Below the pieces are notes generated by a model. It had not been told where the DNA came from. It made no database searches and saw only the letters and a program-made list of their open reading frames with translations. The translations under genes were made by a program, and so were the position numbers. Positions 1 through 12,039 of a stretch of 64,000 nucleotides of DNA are shown here, in pieces; the stretch's first letter is position 1, and each line of letters starts with the position of its first letter. The stretch spans positions 892,627-956,626 of the forward strand of contig NC_090623.1 of assembly GCF_004359215.1 (NCBI RefSeq). The letters run 5' to 3'. Source of the DNA: Bremia lactucae (Eukaryota > Oomycota > Peronosporomycetes > Peronosporales > Peronosporaceae).

Positions 1-830
1 GCACGAGATAGACCTCGAACCTGGCACCAAGTATTGTGTGACCAGGCAATGGCCGTTGCCGAAAGAACAAGTCGATTATATCGATGAGTTCTTCGACAAA
101 CGAGCCAAGGCGGGACATGTGCGTGAGAGCAAATCGCCTCACTGCAGCCCGACCTTTTGTGTGCGTAAAACCACAGGTGGATGGCGCGTGGTTCATGCTT
201 ATAATAAGCTGAACACGGCGACCATACCGGCGCAAACGCCAATCCCGCGGAAAGATGTCTTGTTGAACTCCATGGGAAAGTCAACTATCTTTTCCGCATT
301 GGATTTGAAGGATGGTTACTATCAGGTACTCATGAGAGAGTCCGATGTAGCCAAAACGGCAGTAAGCACCTCAAGCGGTATGCTTTGGGAGTGGCTTGTG
401 ATGTCTTAAGGTTTGAAAAACGCACCAGCGACATTCAACCGAGTGGTGGTACGGCCGAGGACGGGCTGAGCGCAATAGAGTCACACAAGCGTCATTTAGA
501 CGCTGTGTTGCAGACTTTGAAGGACGCCCATTTGTACGTCAACTTGCAAAAGTGCGTCATAGGGGACCCTGAGATACCTGTGCTGGGTTGCATCGTAGGT
601 AAAAGCAGACCCAGACAAGGTAAAACCAGTACAGGAATGGCCAATCCCAATAAATGTGAAGGATTTGCGCCAATTTCTAGGGCTCGCTAATTACTTGCAT
701 AAGTATAGCAAGAATTAGGCTGAGCAAATTAAACCATTATCTGATCTCCTTAAAAGGACACAGAATAAGTTTGGTTAAAAGAACAAGAAGATGCGTTCAC
801 ATCAGTGAAGCAGTCTCTTGTGGAGGCACC

Positions 831-936
831 AAAAATTACGTATGGTTTTAGGCCGAATAAAAGAATTATGGGAGATAGACAGTTTTGAGGCTGCCGATTC
901 TGAAAGCATACTCATTTTTCATATTAGTTTGTTGAG
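831..936. other. About 105-bp insertion inside the RT/RNase H junction of A1
   Basis: Sister copy G reads directly from GGAGGCACC into GGTCTTGGCATTGCC. A1 has about 105 extra bases here, bounded by AAAAATT at both ends, which resembles a short target duplication. I see no terminal inverted repeats and no similarity to other parts of the window. Confidence 0.55.
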
Positions 937-2061
937 CAATAAAAATTCTTGGCATTGCCAGAAGTGATAAGCCCTTTAGCGTCGTCTGCGTTGCAAGTGA
1001 TTTTGCGATCGGTAGCGCGCTCATGCAGAAGGATGACGACGGCGTTGACCGTGTCATCTCTTATCAGTCCCCGCTTTTAACATCCGCGGAACTGAATTAC
1101 CCCGTGCATGACAAAGAGCTACTTTCAATAAAGTATGCTCTTGTCAAGTTTCGTGTGCACTTACTGGGCACCGCACTATTTGTGGTTTATACGGATCACG
1201 CATCACTCCGGACCGCAATGAACTCATCGCACCTCTCGCCTAGAATGGCAAGATGGCTCACCTTCTTCTCTAAATTTAATTTCAAAGTTGAATATAAGCC
1301 AGGTAAGTCGAATGTCTTGGCTGACGCTTTATCGGGCAGACCAGACTTCGAGGTTAGACACCAGGAAAGTGTGTCTAGTGCGAAAGCACAATTTCAGCCG
1401 TTAACGTTGGCAGCCATGAAGGCATACCACGTGATAAGCTCATTGGCCTCTGAGATAAAAGAGTGCTACAGTCAGGACGACCATTGTCGCCTGCTGTTGG
1501 ATCACTTCGGCGGACAAGAGGTTTCCCTTCCGTCGCACCTGAAAGCTAAGCCAAATCGCTTTAGCTACAGCGATGGCCTGTTATGGCATCAGCTGTCACC
1601 TTGTGATCCCTTGTGCCTCATGACACAGATCTCAAGCTGATGATCCTTCACGAGGTCCATGATGCGCCATCTAGTGGGCATCTGGGCCGTGAAAAGACAT
1701 TCTTACGAGCGTCATAAATTTTTTGGTGGCCAACTATATTCGCTCTTGCGAACAGTGTCAGCGCATTAAGCCTGCACCGTCCAGCAGTGCGCCACTGAAG
1801 CCGCTACCGATTCCAACGGATTGTTGGAAGTCCGTAAGTCTGGACTTCATGTTTGGCATGCCGCCCGATCATCAGGGTCGGACAGGGCTCGTCGTCTTTG
1901 TAGACAGACTGAGCAAAATGGTGCATTTAGCACCATGTAAAATATCGATCCTAGACACTCTCTTTTCCCTAGATGAATTTATGCCAACTACACGGGATGC
2001 CCGAGTCCATAGTATCGGACCGGGATCCACGATTTACGTCTAGGTTTGGCGACATGTGTTT

Positions 2062-3676
2062 GAGCTGCGAGGTAGCAAGCTCCACATGTCGACCGCAGAT
2101 CATCTTCAGATAGATGGCGAAGAGAAGGTGGCAATCGGGTCGTGGCGGATTTCTTGCGCACGATAGCAACTCACAAAGAGTGGAGCAAGCAATTGTTCTT
2201 GTGGAGTTCGCTATAATAACAGTTGTTACGCCAGTACGGGTGAGACACCGTTTTATATTAACGGACTGCGCCATCCTCGGACGCCAGTCTCGTTTCTGCG
2301 CAGCCCGAGTCTTAGTGGGGGAGGACCCTCACTATGCTCGGTGCGAAAGAGGGATATAGTTTCATCAATATGACGATGACCCATGAGGGTATCATCTCCA
2401 AGACTGAAACTTGCCCTTGTGACTCTGCCAGTTAAGCTGTGGTCAATAAACTACGTCCTATGGCCGACCTCTCGGCGGTATCATAGGCGAGTTTGATGCT
2501 AAAAGCTTGAGCGAGGCTCAACGCTTTGCGGATGTGCGATCAGCCATCACACGTAAAGTCCGTGACGCAATGGCAAGCGCACAGGACAAGCAAAAAGAAT
2601 ATGCGGACCAAAATGGTTGCAAAAAAATGAACGCTTTAGAGTGGGTGAAAAAGTACTATTAAGTACTGCTACCCTACCTAAAATGCAATTTCTGTACTAC
2701 CTGGAGGTACTACGAAGTTGTTGCCGCGTTTCATTGGGCCCTTTACGGTGGTAGAAGAGGTTGGAGACCTAAATTATAGGCTCACCCTTCCCCCGTATAT
2801 GAAGACGCACCCCGTATTTTACGTGGGTCGTCTGAAACGGTATGTAGACCCAAATGAGGTCACATANGAGCTGCTAGGTAGCAAGCTCCACATGTCGACC
2901 GCAGATCATCCCCAGACCGATGGCCAAACAGAACGTGCCAATCGGGTCGTGGCGGATGTCTTACGCACTATAGCAACTCCCAAAGAGTGGAGCAAGCAAT
3001 TGCCCTTTGTGGAGTTCGCTATAAATAACAGTGTCCACGCCAGTACGGGTGAGACACCGTTTTATATTAACGGACTGCGCCATCCTCGGACGCCAGTCTC
3101 GTTTGTGCGCAGCCCGAGTCTTAGTGGGGGAGGGCCCCTCACTATGCTCGGTGCGAAAGAGGGACATAGTTTCGTCAATATGACGATGACCCATGAGGGT
3201 ATCATCTCAAAGACAGAAACTTGCCCTAGTGACCCTGCCAGTTTAGCAGTGGTCAATAAAACTACGCCTTATGACCGACCTCTTGGCGGTATCATAGGCG
3301 AGTTTGATGCTAAAAGCGTGAGCGAGGCTCAACGCTTTGTGGATGAGCGATTAGCCATCACACGTAAAGTCCGTGACGCAATGGCAAGCGCACAGGACAA
3401 GCAAAAAGAATATGCGGACCGAAATGGTCGCAAAAACAATGAACGCTTTAGAGTGGGTGAAAAAGTACTATTAAGTACTGCTACTCTACCTAAAATGCAA
3501 TTTCTGTACTACCTGGAGGTACTACGAAGTTATTGCCGCGTTTCATTGGGCCCTTTACGGTGGTCGAAGAGGTTGGAGACCTAAATTTTAGGCTCACCCT
3601 TCCCCCGTATGAAAACGCACCCGGTATTTTACGTGGGTTGTCTGAAACGGTATGTAGACCCAAATGAGGTCACATA
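2062..3676 (+). repeat. Direct duplication of about 805 bp around one N
   Basis: Bases 2062-2866 (integrase core to integrase C-terminus) are repeated, with scattered differences, at 2868-3676. The junction is a single unknown base at 2867. The second copy begins at GAGCTGCTAGGTAGC, exactly where the first begins. A lone N at such a junction is more typical of two overlapping contigs or two element copies joined by the assembler than of a real tandem duplication. Confidence 0.85.
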
Positions 3677-4328
3677 TCCCCATCTGGCTAAGGAGACCGA
3701 TTGTGAGTCGAGCGTCGTTCGAGTGAGGGGGAAGGTGAAGGTGAAGGCGAAAATCTATCGGACCGACTCCTTCTACCACGAACAGGACTTGGAGAGCGAG
3801 GGACATCACGCGAGTAACGCGGATTTCTCAGCACTATCCTTTCAAAGAGGTCCAAGCGAGTCTTCAGGCGTTCATAACCCTGACGAGCCTTCGCTCGGAC
3901 ATCAACGAGATTCGAGGTCAGTCGCGAGACTTGACCCTCGAGATCCGCAATACGTCGTTCAGCAGTGCCAAACGCCTGTGGCTGAACGAAAGAAGGAAAG
4001 GCAGCCGCGAGTAGGTGGGCGAGGCCGCCACTCCTATCAAGCGCCGCCTGCACTGATGGATGTGGGTGGGAATTAACGCTTCCTTGTTGGAAGGTTGCTT
4101 GCCCACCACTCCGTGAGGCAAATGTATCAGATCCTCGTCCAATGGAAAAGTTACCCGAAAAGGTTTTGACTCTTGGGAACCGATCGATACCTTACGTATT
4201 GATGTGCCCGGCTTAGTGGCTGCCTATGAAAAGGAGCACCAGCTGAAGCCTCTCCGCTAGTCTCAAATGGACTAGCAGGAGTTGCGTAGTGAGAAGAAAC
4301 GCGGGAGGGGGTCAGTACCGCCCATGAT

Positions 4329-5188
4329 TTATTTCACACGCAAGCGGGCGAAATTAATTCGTTGCAACCGCTGTTTCATCGCATCGGAATGCGGATGAAT
4401 ACGGCGCAAGAATTTCACCTCGTATTGGTCGGACGTTTCATTCGAATGCAACACAACCCGGATCGGGAAAATACGCTCAGGCGTTTTTCCCTGAACCCAC
4501 CATGACTTAAAGACGACATAATACTTATGTGCGTCTAAAATAGCGCGCTCTTTAGGGCGACAATCTTGGCCCGTTTAAACGAGGCCATTTAGATGGAGGG
4601 GCATCGTTGGAATGCTACCCGTCGCATAGCCACGTTCGAAACGACTGGTTTGTAATACCGACTGAGCACGTTCACGTGTCGTCGGCGGAGCTTTAGGCTC
4701 CGAATCCTCTATGTCAGCACCATTATGGATTATGGTCTGAGCATAAGACGTTGTGGTTATACCCAACGGAGAAGTGGCTGCGCCTTTATGGGCAGCGCTC
4801 TCATTACCTGTCGCTGCGCTTCCCAGCGCAGACGACGAGACAGCATTCGTAAATGCTGCTGTCTCCATGTTGTGAGCCATGATAGAAGTTTGGATGGGCA
4901 ATAATGCGCCATCATCCTTCCTCATGAGCTCGTTGTCCGCATCACTACTATGAGGTGACGGCAACGGTGTCGACTCATTGTAGGCGACAATGAGCGACGT
5001 GTCAACATCCTCACTGTTAATGTGAGATGGATCCTTCAGCCCCGTTAACGCGAAGCAGCAGTAGCTGTCGGCGTTTCGACTAAGCTATTGGACGCAGCCG
5101 GCGAGTTAACGCGGCGCGTGCGCTTAGTGCGAGGTTGAGTGGGCGTCTTCGCTGACGACCCACCAGCATGGCCCCTTTTAGGTGGCAT
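4329..5188 (-). pseudogene. Antisense accessory frame of family 1, copy A1
   Basis: This frame reads opposite to pol, between the chromodomain stop and the 3' LTR. It begins with a basic segment (PPKRGH, then TKRTRRVN). A central acidic and Ser/Pro-rich part follows (STPLPSPHSSDADNE). The C-terminus is more ordered (KFLRRIHPHSDAMKQ, INFARLRVK), with a stop at 4329-4331. Against copy B (20756-21621), A1 has a one-base deletion near 5050 and another frame break near 4565, but it keeps frame where B is broken near 20900. Two copies with different lesions but the same underlying protein suggest a real ancestral gene. Its function is unknown. Confidence 0.6.
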
Positions 5189-5319
5189 CTTTGGCGCCGT
5201 GTATGGAACACAGGTCGCTAGAGTGATTGAGTGAACTAGCGGCGCGTAAAGCGGCTCGCAGTTCCTCGCTCCTCTGACGAATTCAAAAATGTAAATTTGT
5301 TCTTTAAGGGAGGGGATGG

Positions 5320-5850
5320 TGTAACGGGCTAAAGTTGCCCTTATGTTACACAGTCTTCATTAAGTACACTTGGTGTACTGAACGGAATGGTCAATTACTT
5401 AAATAAAGTAATTAGACCCAGCACTCGGGTGTGGATCACATTTGTGACCAACCCTTGTGTATGTGATGCACATGGGTGCATTCACATTAGGAGGGATGAC
5501 GCCTAGCGTCATCCGTTATGCGAGGTATCTAGAAAGATACGCTCGCAATAAATATTAAGTGTTATCTATAGAGATGACATTTTAATTGGTGAAATAGGTA
5601 TTTATATTTAATACGATTAAATATATAACAGTCTGAAAACAACTTTCTACTTGGTAAGTGCGCACGGAGGAGCCGGATTACCGCTCCCATGACGACATTT
5701 ACTAAAGTACTTAGTGCGTTGGGTGAGGACGCTAACGCGCCCACCACAACTACCTCACTGCACGCAAGAGAAGCTGGTTAAACCGCTTCCTCGCCGTGCT
5801 AGGGTAGTTGCCAAGTAGAGTGTGGCCGCATTACGATGTGCCCGCCTACA
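5320..5850 (+). repeat. 3' LTR of A1 (family 1)
   Basis: It starts TGTAACGGGCTAAAG and ends GTGCCCGCCTACA (531 bp). A polypurine tract (AAGGGAGGGGATGG, 5306-5319) abuts it. Inside are short hairpins kept in other family 1 LTRs: AAGTACAC-TTG-GTGTACT near 5360, GTGATGCAC..GGTGCATTCAC near 5470, GGATGACGC-CTA-GCGTCATCC near 5495, and an AT-rich TATATTTAATACG stretch near 5610 that could hold the promoter. Confidence 0.93.
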
Positions 5851-7056
5851 TGACATGCATTACATTCCTGGAGAATCTCTTCGACTACATGCTATATAAA
5901 CCCTACGCCGTTGCGCGTGAGATCCCCTCCCCATGCTGTGCTTTACATTATCAAGCCGATTTTCATCATCGCCTTGCATCTCAGTCGTTCAGTTCGCATC
6001 GATCGCTATTTCATCTCGTTTGTAAGCAATACATCCTTTTGCAGTCTTCCTTTGCCGCGCAACTGTTTCCATTCCGTCTCTGTAGATGAGGTCAATGAAA
6101 CCTGACATTCGCGCACCTACAAAAAGGATATGGTCGGCCAACTATTAAGCTGACAAAATACAATCAGTGTCGAACTTGCGCTTTTGTCTCTTTGCTTGTG
6201 CCAAAATAAATAGTAGCCACGCTATTTAAAAAAAAACGTTACTGTGTTGCCCGCGTGAATGAGATCTATGTGCTCCTGACTTCACACATGATGTACTCGG
6301 GCATTTTTTGCCATCTTAAGCGATTTTGTGAGCTTTTGCGCCTTCGACGATCGATCAAGGCATGCTTGTTTGGTAAAGGCACATGTGAGCTTTGACGCGA
6401 ATAGTTAAAGGAGATTTGGCGTCGCGTGATTCTCATTTCATTGCACACAAATGGATGTGGAGCACCGCCGTCTTGTGTGCATGTTTTCTGCTAAATATTA
6501 AATCTTTGCTAACCAACTTGAAATCCTACATGATGGCTTAACGAAGTGCTAATGTAGAAAAAGTTTATGCTAATTTACTAGAAGACGGGAAGTTACCGAT
6601 AGAAAATTGAAAGGCTTTTAAAAATAAATCAAAAAGATCAAAGAGCGAGACACTCCTCTGCTTCAAGCTGACTTTACGTAGCTTGTTCATTTCGTTAAAA
6701 AGCCCATTCTTAAGGAAGAGAGCCTTTATGCTGTAAAAATCTTGTGGATGAATCAACACAAAACCTCATCAGGGTCGCTCGACAGTGGCCTGCATCCCTC
6801 TAAGAGGCTTGCATCCCAAACGACAAGGCTTAGCCGAATTGATGAAATTCGAATGAACGATGAAGCCGTCGCTAAAGCCAAAAACTTGTAAAAACAAAGC
6901 CTTAACGTGATAGGATCGACCGAAACTTAAAAAAGCAGGATTTGCGTCAGTCAGAGTCTGCTCAGCGAGCCTTCAGTAAGAAATTCAGACCCCTGGCGCG
7001 TCTACTTTCTAATCGTCAACATCAATTTGCCGCAACTCCACCTATTCATAAAGTGT
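5851..7056. other. Non-element flank, no gene recognised
   Basis: The first 70 bases resemble the reverse complement of 14771-14828. About 170 bases at 6370-6545 resemble 27225-27395. These look like low-copy genomic segments that travel with the secreted-protein paralogs. The reading frames at 6266-6448 and 6565-6759 on the minus strand have no signal peptide or recognisable motif, and I do not call them genes. Confidence 0.5.
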
Positions 7057-10000
7057 GGCCACCAAAATTTCTCTGACACTCGTAAGAATATCTTTTCACG
7101 GCCCAGATGCCCACTATATGGCGCAACATCGACCTCGTGAAGGATCATCAGCTTGAGATCTGTGTCATGAGGCACAAGGGATCACAAGGTGACAGCTGAT
7201 GCCATAACAGGCCATCGCTGTAGCTAAAGCGATTTGGCTTAGCTTTCAGGTGCGACGGAAGGGAAACCTCTTGTCCGCCGAAGTGATCCAACAGCAGGCG
7301 ACAATGGTCGTCCTGACTGTAGCACTCTTTTATCTCAGAGGCCAATGAGCTCATCACGTGGTATGCCTTCATGGCTGCCAACGTTAACGGCTGAAATTGT
7401 GCTTTCGCACTAGACACACTTTCCTGGTGTCTAACCTCGAAGTCTGGTCTGCCCGATAAAGCGTCAGCCAAGACATTCGACTTACCTGGCTTTTATTCAA
7501 CTTTAAAATTAAATTTAGAGAAGAAGGTGAGCCGTCTTGCCATTCTAGGCGAAAGGTGCGATGAGTTCATTGCGGTCCGGAGTGATGCGTGATCCGTATA
7601 AACCACAAATAGTGCGGTGCCCAGTAAGTGCACACGAAACTTGACAAGAGCATACTTTATTGAAAGTACCTCTTTGTCATGCACGGGGTAATTCAGTTTC
7701 GCGGATTTTAAAAGCGGGGACTGATAAGAGATGACACGGTCAACGCCGTCGCCATCCTTCTGCATGAGCGCGCTGCCGATTGCAAAATCACTTGCATCGC
7801 AGACGACGCTAAAGGGCTTATCACGTCTGGCAATGCCAAGACCGGTGCCTCCACAAGAGACTGCTTCACTGATTTGAACGCATCTTCTTGTTCTTTTAAC
7901 CAAACCCATTCTGTGTCCTTTCTAAGGAGATCAGATAATGGTTTAATTTGCTCAGCCTAATTCTTGCTATACTTATGCAAGTAATTTGCGAGCCCTAGAA
8001 ATTGGCGCAAATCCTTCACATGCCGTGGAATTGACCAATCCTTTTTTGATTTCACCTTGTTTGGGTCTGCTCGTACACCATGTCTACCTACGATGCAACC
8101 CAGCAAAGGTATCTCAGGGACCCCTATAACGTACTTTTGCACGTTGACGTACAATTAAGCGTCCTTCAAAGTCTGCAACACAGCGCCTAAATGACGCTTG
8201 TGCGACTCTATTGCGCTCAGCCTGTCCTCGGCTACTATGACATCGTCAAAGTAATGGGGCGCGTAGGCACAGTGCTGACGCATCACGTGAGCCACCACTC
8301 GGTTAATGTCGCTGGTACGTTTTTTTAAACCTGGGGGTATCACAAGCCACTCCCCAAGCATACCGCATGGGGTGCTTACTACCGTTTTGGCTACATCGGA
8401 CTCTCTTGTGAGTACCTGATAGTAACCATCCTTCAAATCCAACGCGGAAAAGATAGTTGACTTTCCCATGGAGTTCAACAAGACATCTTTCCGCGGAATT
8501 GACATTTGCGCCGGTATGGTCGCCGTGTTCAGCTTATTATAAGCATGAACCACGCGCCATCCACCTGTGGCTTTACGCACACAAAAGGTCGGGCTGCAGC
8601 GAGGCGATTTGCTCTCACGCACATGTCCCGCCTTGGCTCGTTTGTCGAAGAACTCATCGATATAATCGACTTGTTTTTTCGGCAACGGCTGTTGCCTGGT
8701 CACACCGTACTTGGTGCCAGGTTCGAGGTTTATCTCGTGCCCGATGCCCCTATCTGCTGGTAGGCGGCTCGGCACTTCTTCTGAGAACACATCACGATGT
8801 TTCCACAGAACCTCAAAGAACGGACTGAATCTCAAGGCATCCCAGCCTTGAGCAGCGTACCGCTTCTTTTTGTCCGTTTCTAGGACGCTCTCGTCCATTG
8901 TGGACGACGAGCAGCAGTCCACCAAGTTCTCTCCTGAAACTGGTGCGACTATTTCGTGGATCTTTCCTTCCTTTAACTCGGCAAGGAAAAGATCCCACTA
9001 CATCTCCGAGAGATTTACTATCTCCTCGGCAAGTTAACTATCTCCTCGGCAGATTTAAAGACTTGCCGGAGCACCTCAACTGAGGATGCCTCCGGAATTT
9101 TGTCTTTGGAGGATGGGTCTCGCCGTACTGCAAGACGAGGCCCAGAACGTCAAACGTGAGTTGGGAACGAGGTTCCCGACTATCATGCAAGGGTGGATAC
9201 CCTTTGGAGCTGGTCCACACTGTCACAAAGTTTCGAGTTTTGACGATCTCGAACACCTCGTTCGAAGGCCCGTTCTCTTTCTTATGGACCGATCCAAAGG
9301 TCACTTGTTTAGACGTGCCTTTAATCGTCCTAATGTGTCGAATTCTCGTTTTTCGAGTCACCACGATCTTTGACTTAGAAGCGGGTGCCGTTGCTCTACT
9401 GCCTTCCATCCGAACCAGGGTCTACGCACTGTGGCGATTCATGCGACGCTTGACTCCTGTCAGGTCGCCGTCTACTGCCACAGGCTCGCGGCTCTGTGCA
9501 GGACTATGCGACACATGACTACTTGTCACTGCCCTTTTCACTACCCAAGTCTCCACGAGCTGGATAGGAATTGGTGGCGTTTGACATCCCGTCAACGCAC
9601 CCTCAACTGTGTTCGACACAAAATCAGTTGCATACGCCTCTCGCAGGAGCACATCCATTCCGGTGTTCTGCGTAGAGTTCGCAACTGTGCGTGTACGTTA
9701 GTCTATACATGGTTGGTGTTATGCCAGCTATGGCATGCCTAGGATGAGGTCATACGGACTCTCCACACCTAGCACTGTGAACTTCTCTTTACAGGAGAAG
9801 TCACTGAAGCTGAAGGCGAGTTCTACCTGAACTCCCTCAGACTTAACGAGCGCGCCGTTTGCTAAACGAACGATCGCTTCTTCTCGCTTGCCATCCTGGC
9901 AAAGCGACTCAAACATCGCCGGTCTCTTTCTTAGAGCCGCGAGTTTCACAAAATTTTGTGATGCACCCGAATCCACTAGGAGGGTCATCACCTGGTCATA

Positions 10001-10084
10001 GCCTCTTACTTGAGCGCTATAGACCAGCAGGGTTGAGGTCCGAAATTTCGAGACCTCAGGGACTATGCTTCCCAATTGTTCCAC
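7057..10084 (-). pseudogene. Broken gypsy pol of element G
   Basis: Protease is at 10084-9728 (TLLVDSGASQNFVK, DLILGMP), with a stop right after ILGMP. The linker at 9700-8930 is broken by frameshifts. Reverse transcriptase at 8925-8155 keeps GGWRVVHAYNKLN, FSALDLKDGYYQV and the catalytic HYFDD, but a few residues after FDDV are missing and a stop follows LQTLKDA. The connection domain is at 8154-7957 (LRQFLGLANYLHKYS) and RNase H at 7909-7440 (VVYTDHASLRTA). The integrase zinc-region remnant (GHLGREKIF) ends at the truncation. This is the best-preserved RT of family 1 in the window. Confidence 0.92.
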
Positions 10085-10129
10085 GGGGGGGGGGTAGCTT
10101 CAGAGTCCGCGTCAGTAGGGCAGCCCTCC

Positions 10130-11210
10130 CTACTGCGCTCCTGCTTCTCCTAACCCATCAGTGGTCGATGCAGAACTCATGCGTCTCGCAGGTTGGTTCT
10201 TGCCATCGCCCTTTGGGAAGAGAGTCCTCTTGCTGGGCGTCTTCGCCCCAGCAGGGACCCTGGCATAGCAGCGATCCATCCTATGGCCGCGCTTGCCGCA
10301 TTTATCACAGACAACGTCTGCATTGCCCAACTCCATGGGAGTGGCATATGTCCTCTCGGCCGACGGCTTATACCAAGCTGTCGCCGAAGCACTGTTGTAG
10401 GATTGCTCCTCAACTAAGGCAATTTGGATTGCCTCTTCCATCGTCGACGGCACCTTTCTAAAAAGGGCCTGTCGCGATGGGCCATGCCGTAGTCCGTTCA
10501 TAAAAGTGGGCACCTTAACGTGCTCCGGAATCGGACATACGGTTATAGACGCCGACAGCGAGCGCATCTCCTGCATATACTCTTGCAGAGATCGCTTCGC
10601 CTGTCGCGCTCCAAAGAAGCGCGCCTGAAGCAATATTTCGTTGTTCGGCGGCTGGTACATGGTGCGAATCTTTTCCTTAAAGATTGCACGTGTGAGCAAC
10701 GCCTTTTTGTCCGCCATAAGCGCCGAGTAAGCCCACTCTGAGGCCTTACCGCGCAGATGCGACATGGCGTATGAACCATCCGGCTGTCGTCCTCGATGAG
10801 CTGCGCTACACCGCATTGCTCCACGGCTAAAAGCCAGTGAACAATCGTGTGCGCTGCAGTTCCATCGAATTTGGGCGGGTCCATCCGAATGGGCCTCTGC
10901 TGATGCGGCCGGGCAGAGAGCATCTCAACAGTCCTGTTGAGAGCCTCGCTCCGAGCCTGCTCATGCCTCAGCTCATCCTGAGTCTGAGTGACGGACTCCG
11001 CCGCAGCATGGCTCTGTGCCTCGGACGCGGCCCTCCGCTGTCCGAGCACGAATGCCTCAAACTGCTCCAACTGAGCAACATGTTGCTCAGGAGGATTTAC
11101 CAAGAGCCCGGCCAGAGCTTGTTCACCAAGTCCCTGCGCCAAGTGCCCTGCCACCTCCCGATGATGCTCGGAGAGGTGGAGGAAACGAGCCCATCGCTAT
11201 TGAGGCTCAT
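10130..11210 (-). pseudogene. Broken gag of element G
   Basis: The expected start (ATGAGCCTCAAT, at 11210 on the minus strand) is followed by a one-base deletion relative to copy E. The capsid-like part then reads in two frames: 11154 to about 10830, and 10816-10130. It contains LRGKASEWAYSALMADKKA and RSLQEYMQEMRSLSASI. Near the C-terminus is one CCHC zinc knuckle (CDKCGKRGHRMDRC). Gag and protease are separated by a stop and a frame change, so they were probably expressed as separate frames in the ancestor. Confidence 0.9.
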
Positions 11211-11299
11211 CCTCACGTACCGCCCAGAGATGCGGGCCGTGGGGAGGATTTCAATTGCTACCAAGTGTAGGCGCGCACGGCTTGATGTGGCCACGCTCT

Positions 11300-11399
11300 N
11301 NNNNNNNNNNNNNNNNNNNNNNNNNNNNNNNNNNNNNNNNNNNNNNNNNNNNNNNNNNNNNNNNNNNNNNNNNNNNNNNNNNNNNNNNNNNNNNNNNNN
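11300..11399. other. Assembly gap of 100 N
   Basis: Exactly 100 unknown bases, which usually marks a gap of unknown length. It cuts the 5' LTR of element G. The sequence to its right is a gypsy integrase fragment of another element, so the two sides may not be neighbours. Confidence 0.95.
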
Positions 11400-11486
11400 A
11401 TTTGCCATCAACAATTTAGTGCATGCTTCCACAAAGCATACATTGTTTTCATCGATATGGCTTATACCATCCACGTATACCTACCC
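11400..11486 (+). pseudogene. Short gypsy integrase fragment
   Basis: The plus strand reads FAINNLVHASTKHTLF, which matches the integrase block FAINN.VHASTG.TPFY of the gypsy families here. It is closest to the family 3 version in element J (IINAVHASTGNTLFY near 39060). It lies between the gap and a reversed solo LTR. Confidence 0.65.
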
Positions 11487-12039
11487 TGTAGGCGGGCACG
11501 TCGTAATGCGGCCACGCTCTACTTAAGCACACACCCTAGCACAGCGAGGAAGCGGTTAAACCTGCTTCTTTTGCGTGCAGTGAGGTAGTTGTGGTGGGTG
11601 TGCAAGCGACCTCACCCAACACACTAAGAACTCTGGTGAAGTGTCGTCACGGGAGCGGTAATCCGTCTCCTCGTGCGCACTTACCAAGTAGGTAGTAATT
11701 TTCAGACTGATTTATATTTAATAGAATTAAATACAAATACCTATGTTTACCAATTAAAATGATATCTCTATAGATATCATTTAATAGGTATTGCGAGCGT
11801 ATCTTTATAGATACCTCGCGTAACTGATGACGCTAGCCGTCATCATGGATGACGCTGGGCGTCATCCCTCCTAATGTGAATGCACCCATGTGCATCACAT
11901 CCACAAGGGTTGGTCACAAATGTGCACCACACCCGAGTGTTGGGTCTAATTACTATTATTTAGTAATTGACCATCCCCTTAAGTACCAAATGTACTTAAT
12001 GGGGACTGTGTAACATTAGGGCAACTCTAGCCCGTTACA
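11487..12039 (-). repeat. Solo LTR (family 1, reversed)
   Basis: It starts TGTAGGCGGGCACGTC and ends CTAGCCCGTTACA on the plus strand, the exact reverse of a family 1 LTR. The palindrome-rich part near 11845 is expanded to two adjacent hairpins (GATGACGC..GCGTCATC type). No element body is attached. The flanks are TACCC and TACTT, so there is no clear target duplication, which fits the integrase fragment on its left belonging to another event. It interrupts the decayed tail of the secreted-protein gene next to it. Confidence 0.88.

Larger units (their letters stand above)
1..4260 (+). pseudogene. Broken gypsy pol (RT, RNase H, integrase, chromodomain)
   Basis: Reverse transcriptase is readable from 38 (CVRKTTGGWRVVHAYNKLN, FSALDLKDGYYQV) to a stop at 409, then in another frame to 690. 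The segment carrying YFDD in sister copies is missing, so the enzyme cannot work. RNase H follows at about 960-1340 (VVYTDHASLRTA, KSNVLADALS). The integrase zinc region is at 1640-1770 and the catalytic core at 1800-3100, with the HPQTDGQTERAN block carrying the third acidic residue. The integrase C-terminus (VFYVGRLKRYVDPNEVT) occurs near 2810 and again near 3630. The chromodomain (RFLV..ILVQWKSYP, then SWEPIDTLRIDVP) ends at the stop at 4258-4260. Stops and frameshifts occur throughout. Confidence 0.92.
1..5850 (+). mobile_element. Ty3/gypsy retrotransposon A1 (family 1), 5' end outside window
   Basis: The order is reverse transcriptase, RNase H, integrase, chromodomain, an antisense accessory frame and a 3' LTR, which is the layout of a chromodomain-bearing Ty3/gypsy element read on the plus strand. 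Gag, protease and the 5' LTR lie to the left of the window. The copy is dead: the frame changes several times, the reverse-transcriptase catalytic segment is deleted, and an 805-bp block is present twice around a single N at 2867. The flank after the 3' LTR begins TGACA; the matching target duplication cannot be checked without the 5' end. Confidence 0.93.
7057..11299 (-). mobile_element. Ty3/gypsy element G (family 1), truncated at its 3' end
   Basis: Read on the minus strand, it has the tip of a 5' LTR (11266-11299, running into the gap at 11300-11399), a primer-binding site (TGGTAGCA just after the LTR), gag, protease, reverse transcriptase, RNase H and the start of the integrase zinc region. 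Similarity to A1 stops at 7057, in the middle of integrase, so the integrase core, chromodomain, accessory frame and 3' LTR are lost. Confidence 0.92.

Noticed and set aside
3688..4053. Minus-strand frame with coiled-coil character (also at 20088-20477)
   Set aside because: It lies opposite the integrase-chromodomain linker, whose sense frame is also open and joins known domains on both sides. Both strands are equally conserved, so the simplest reading is a shadow of pol.
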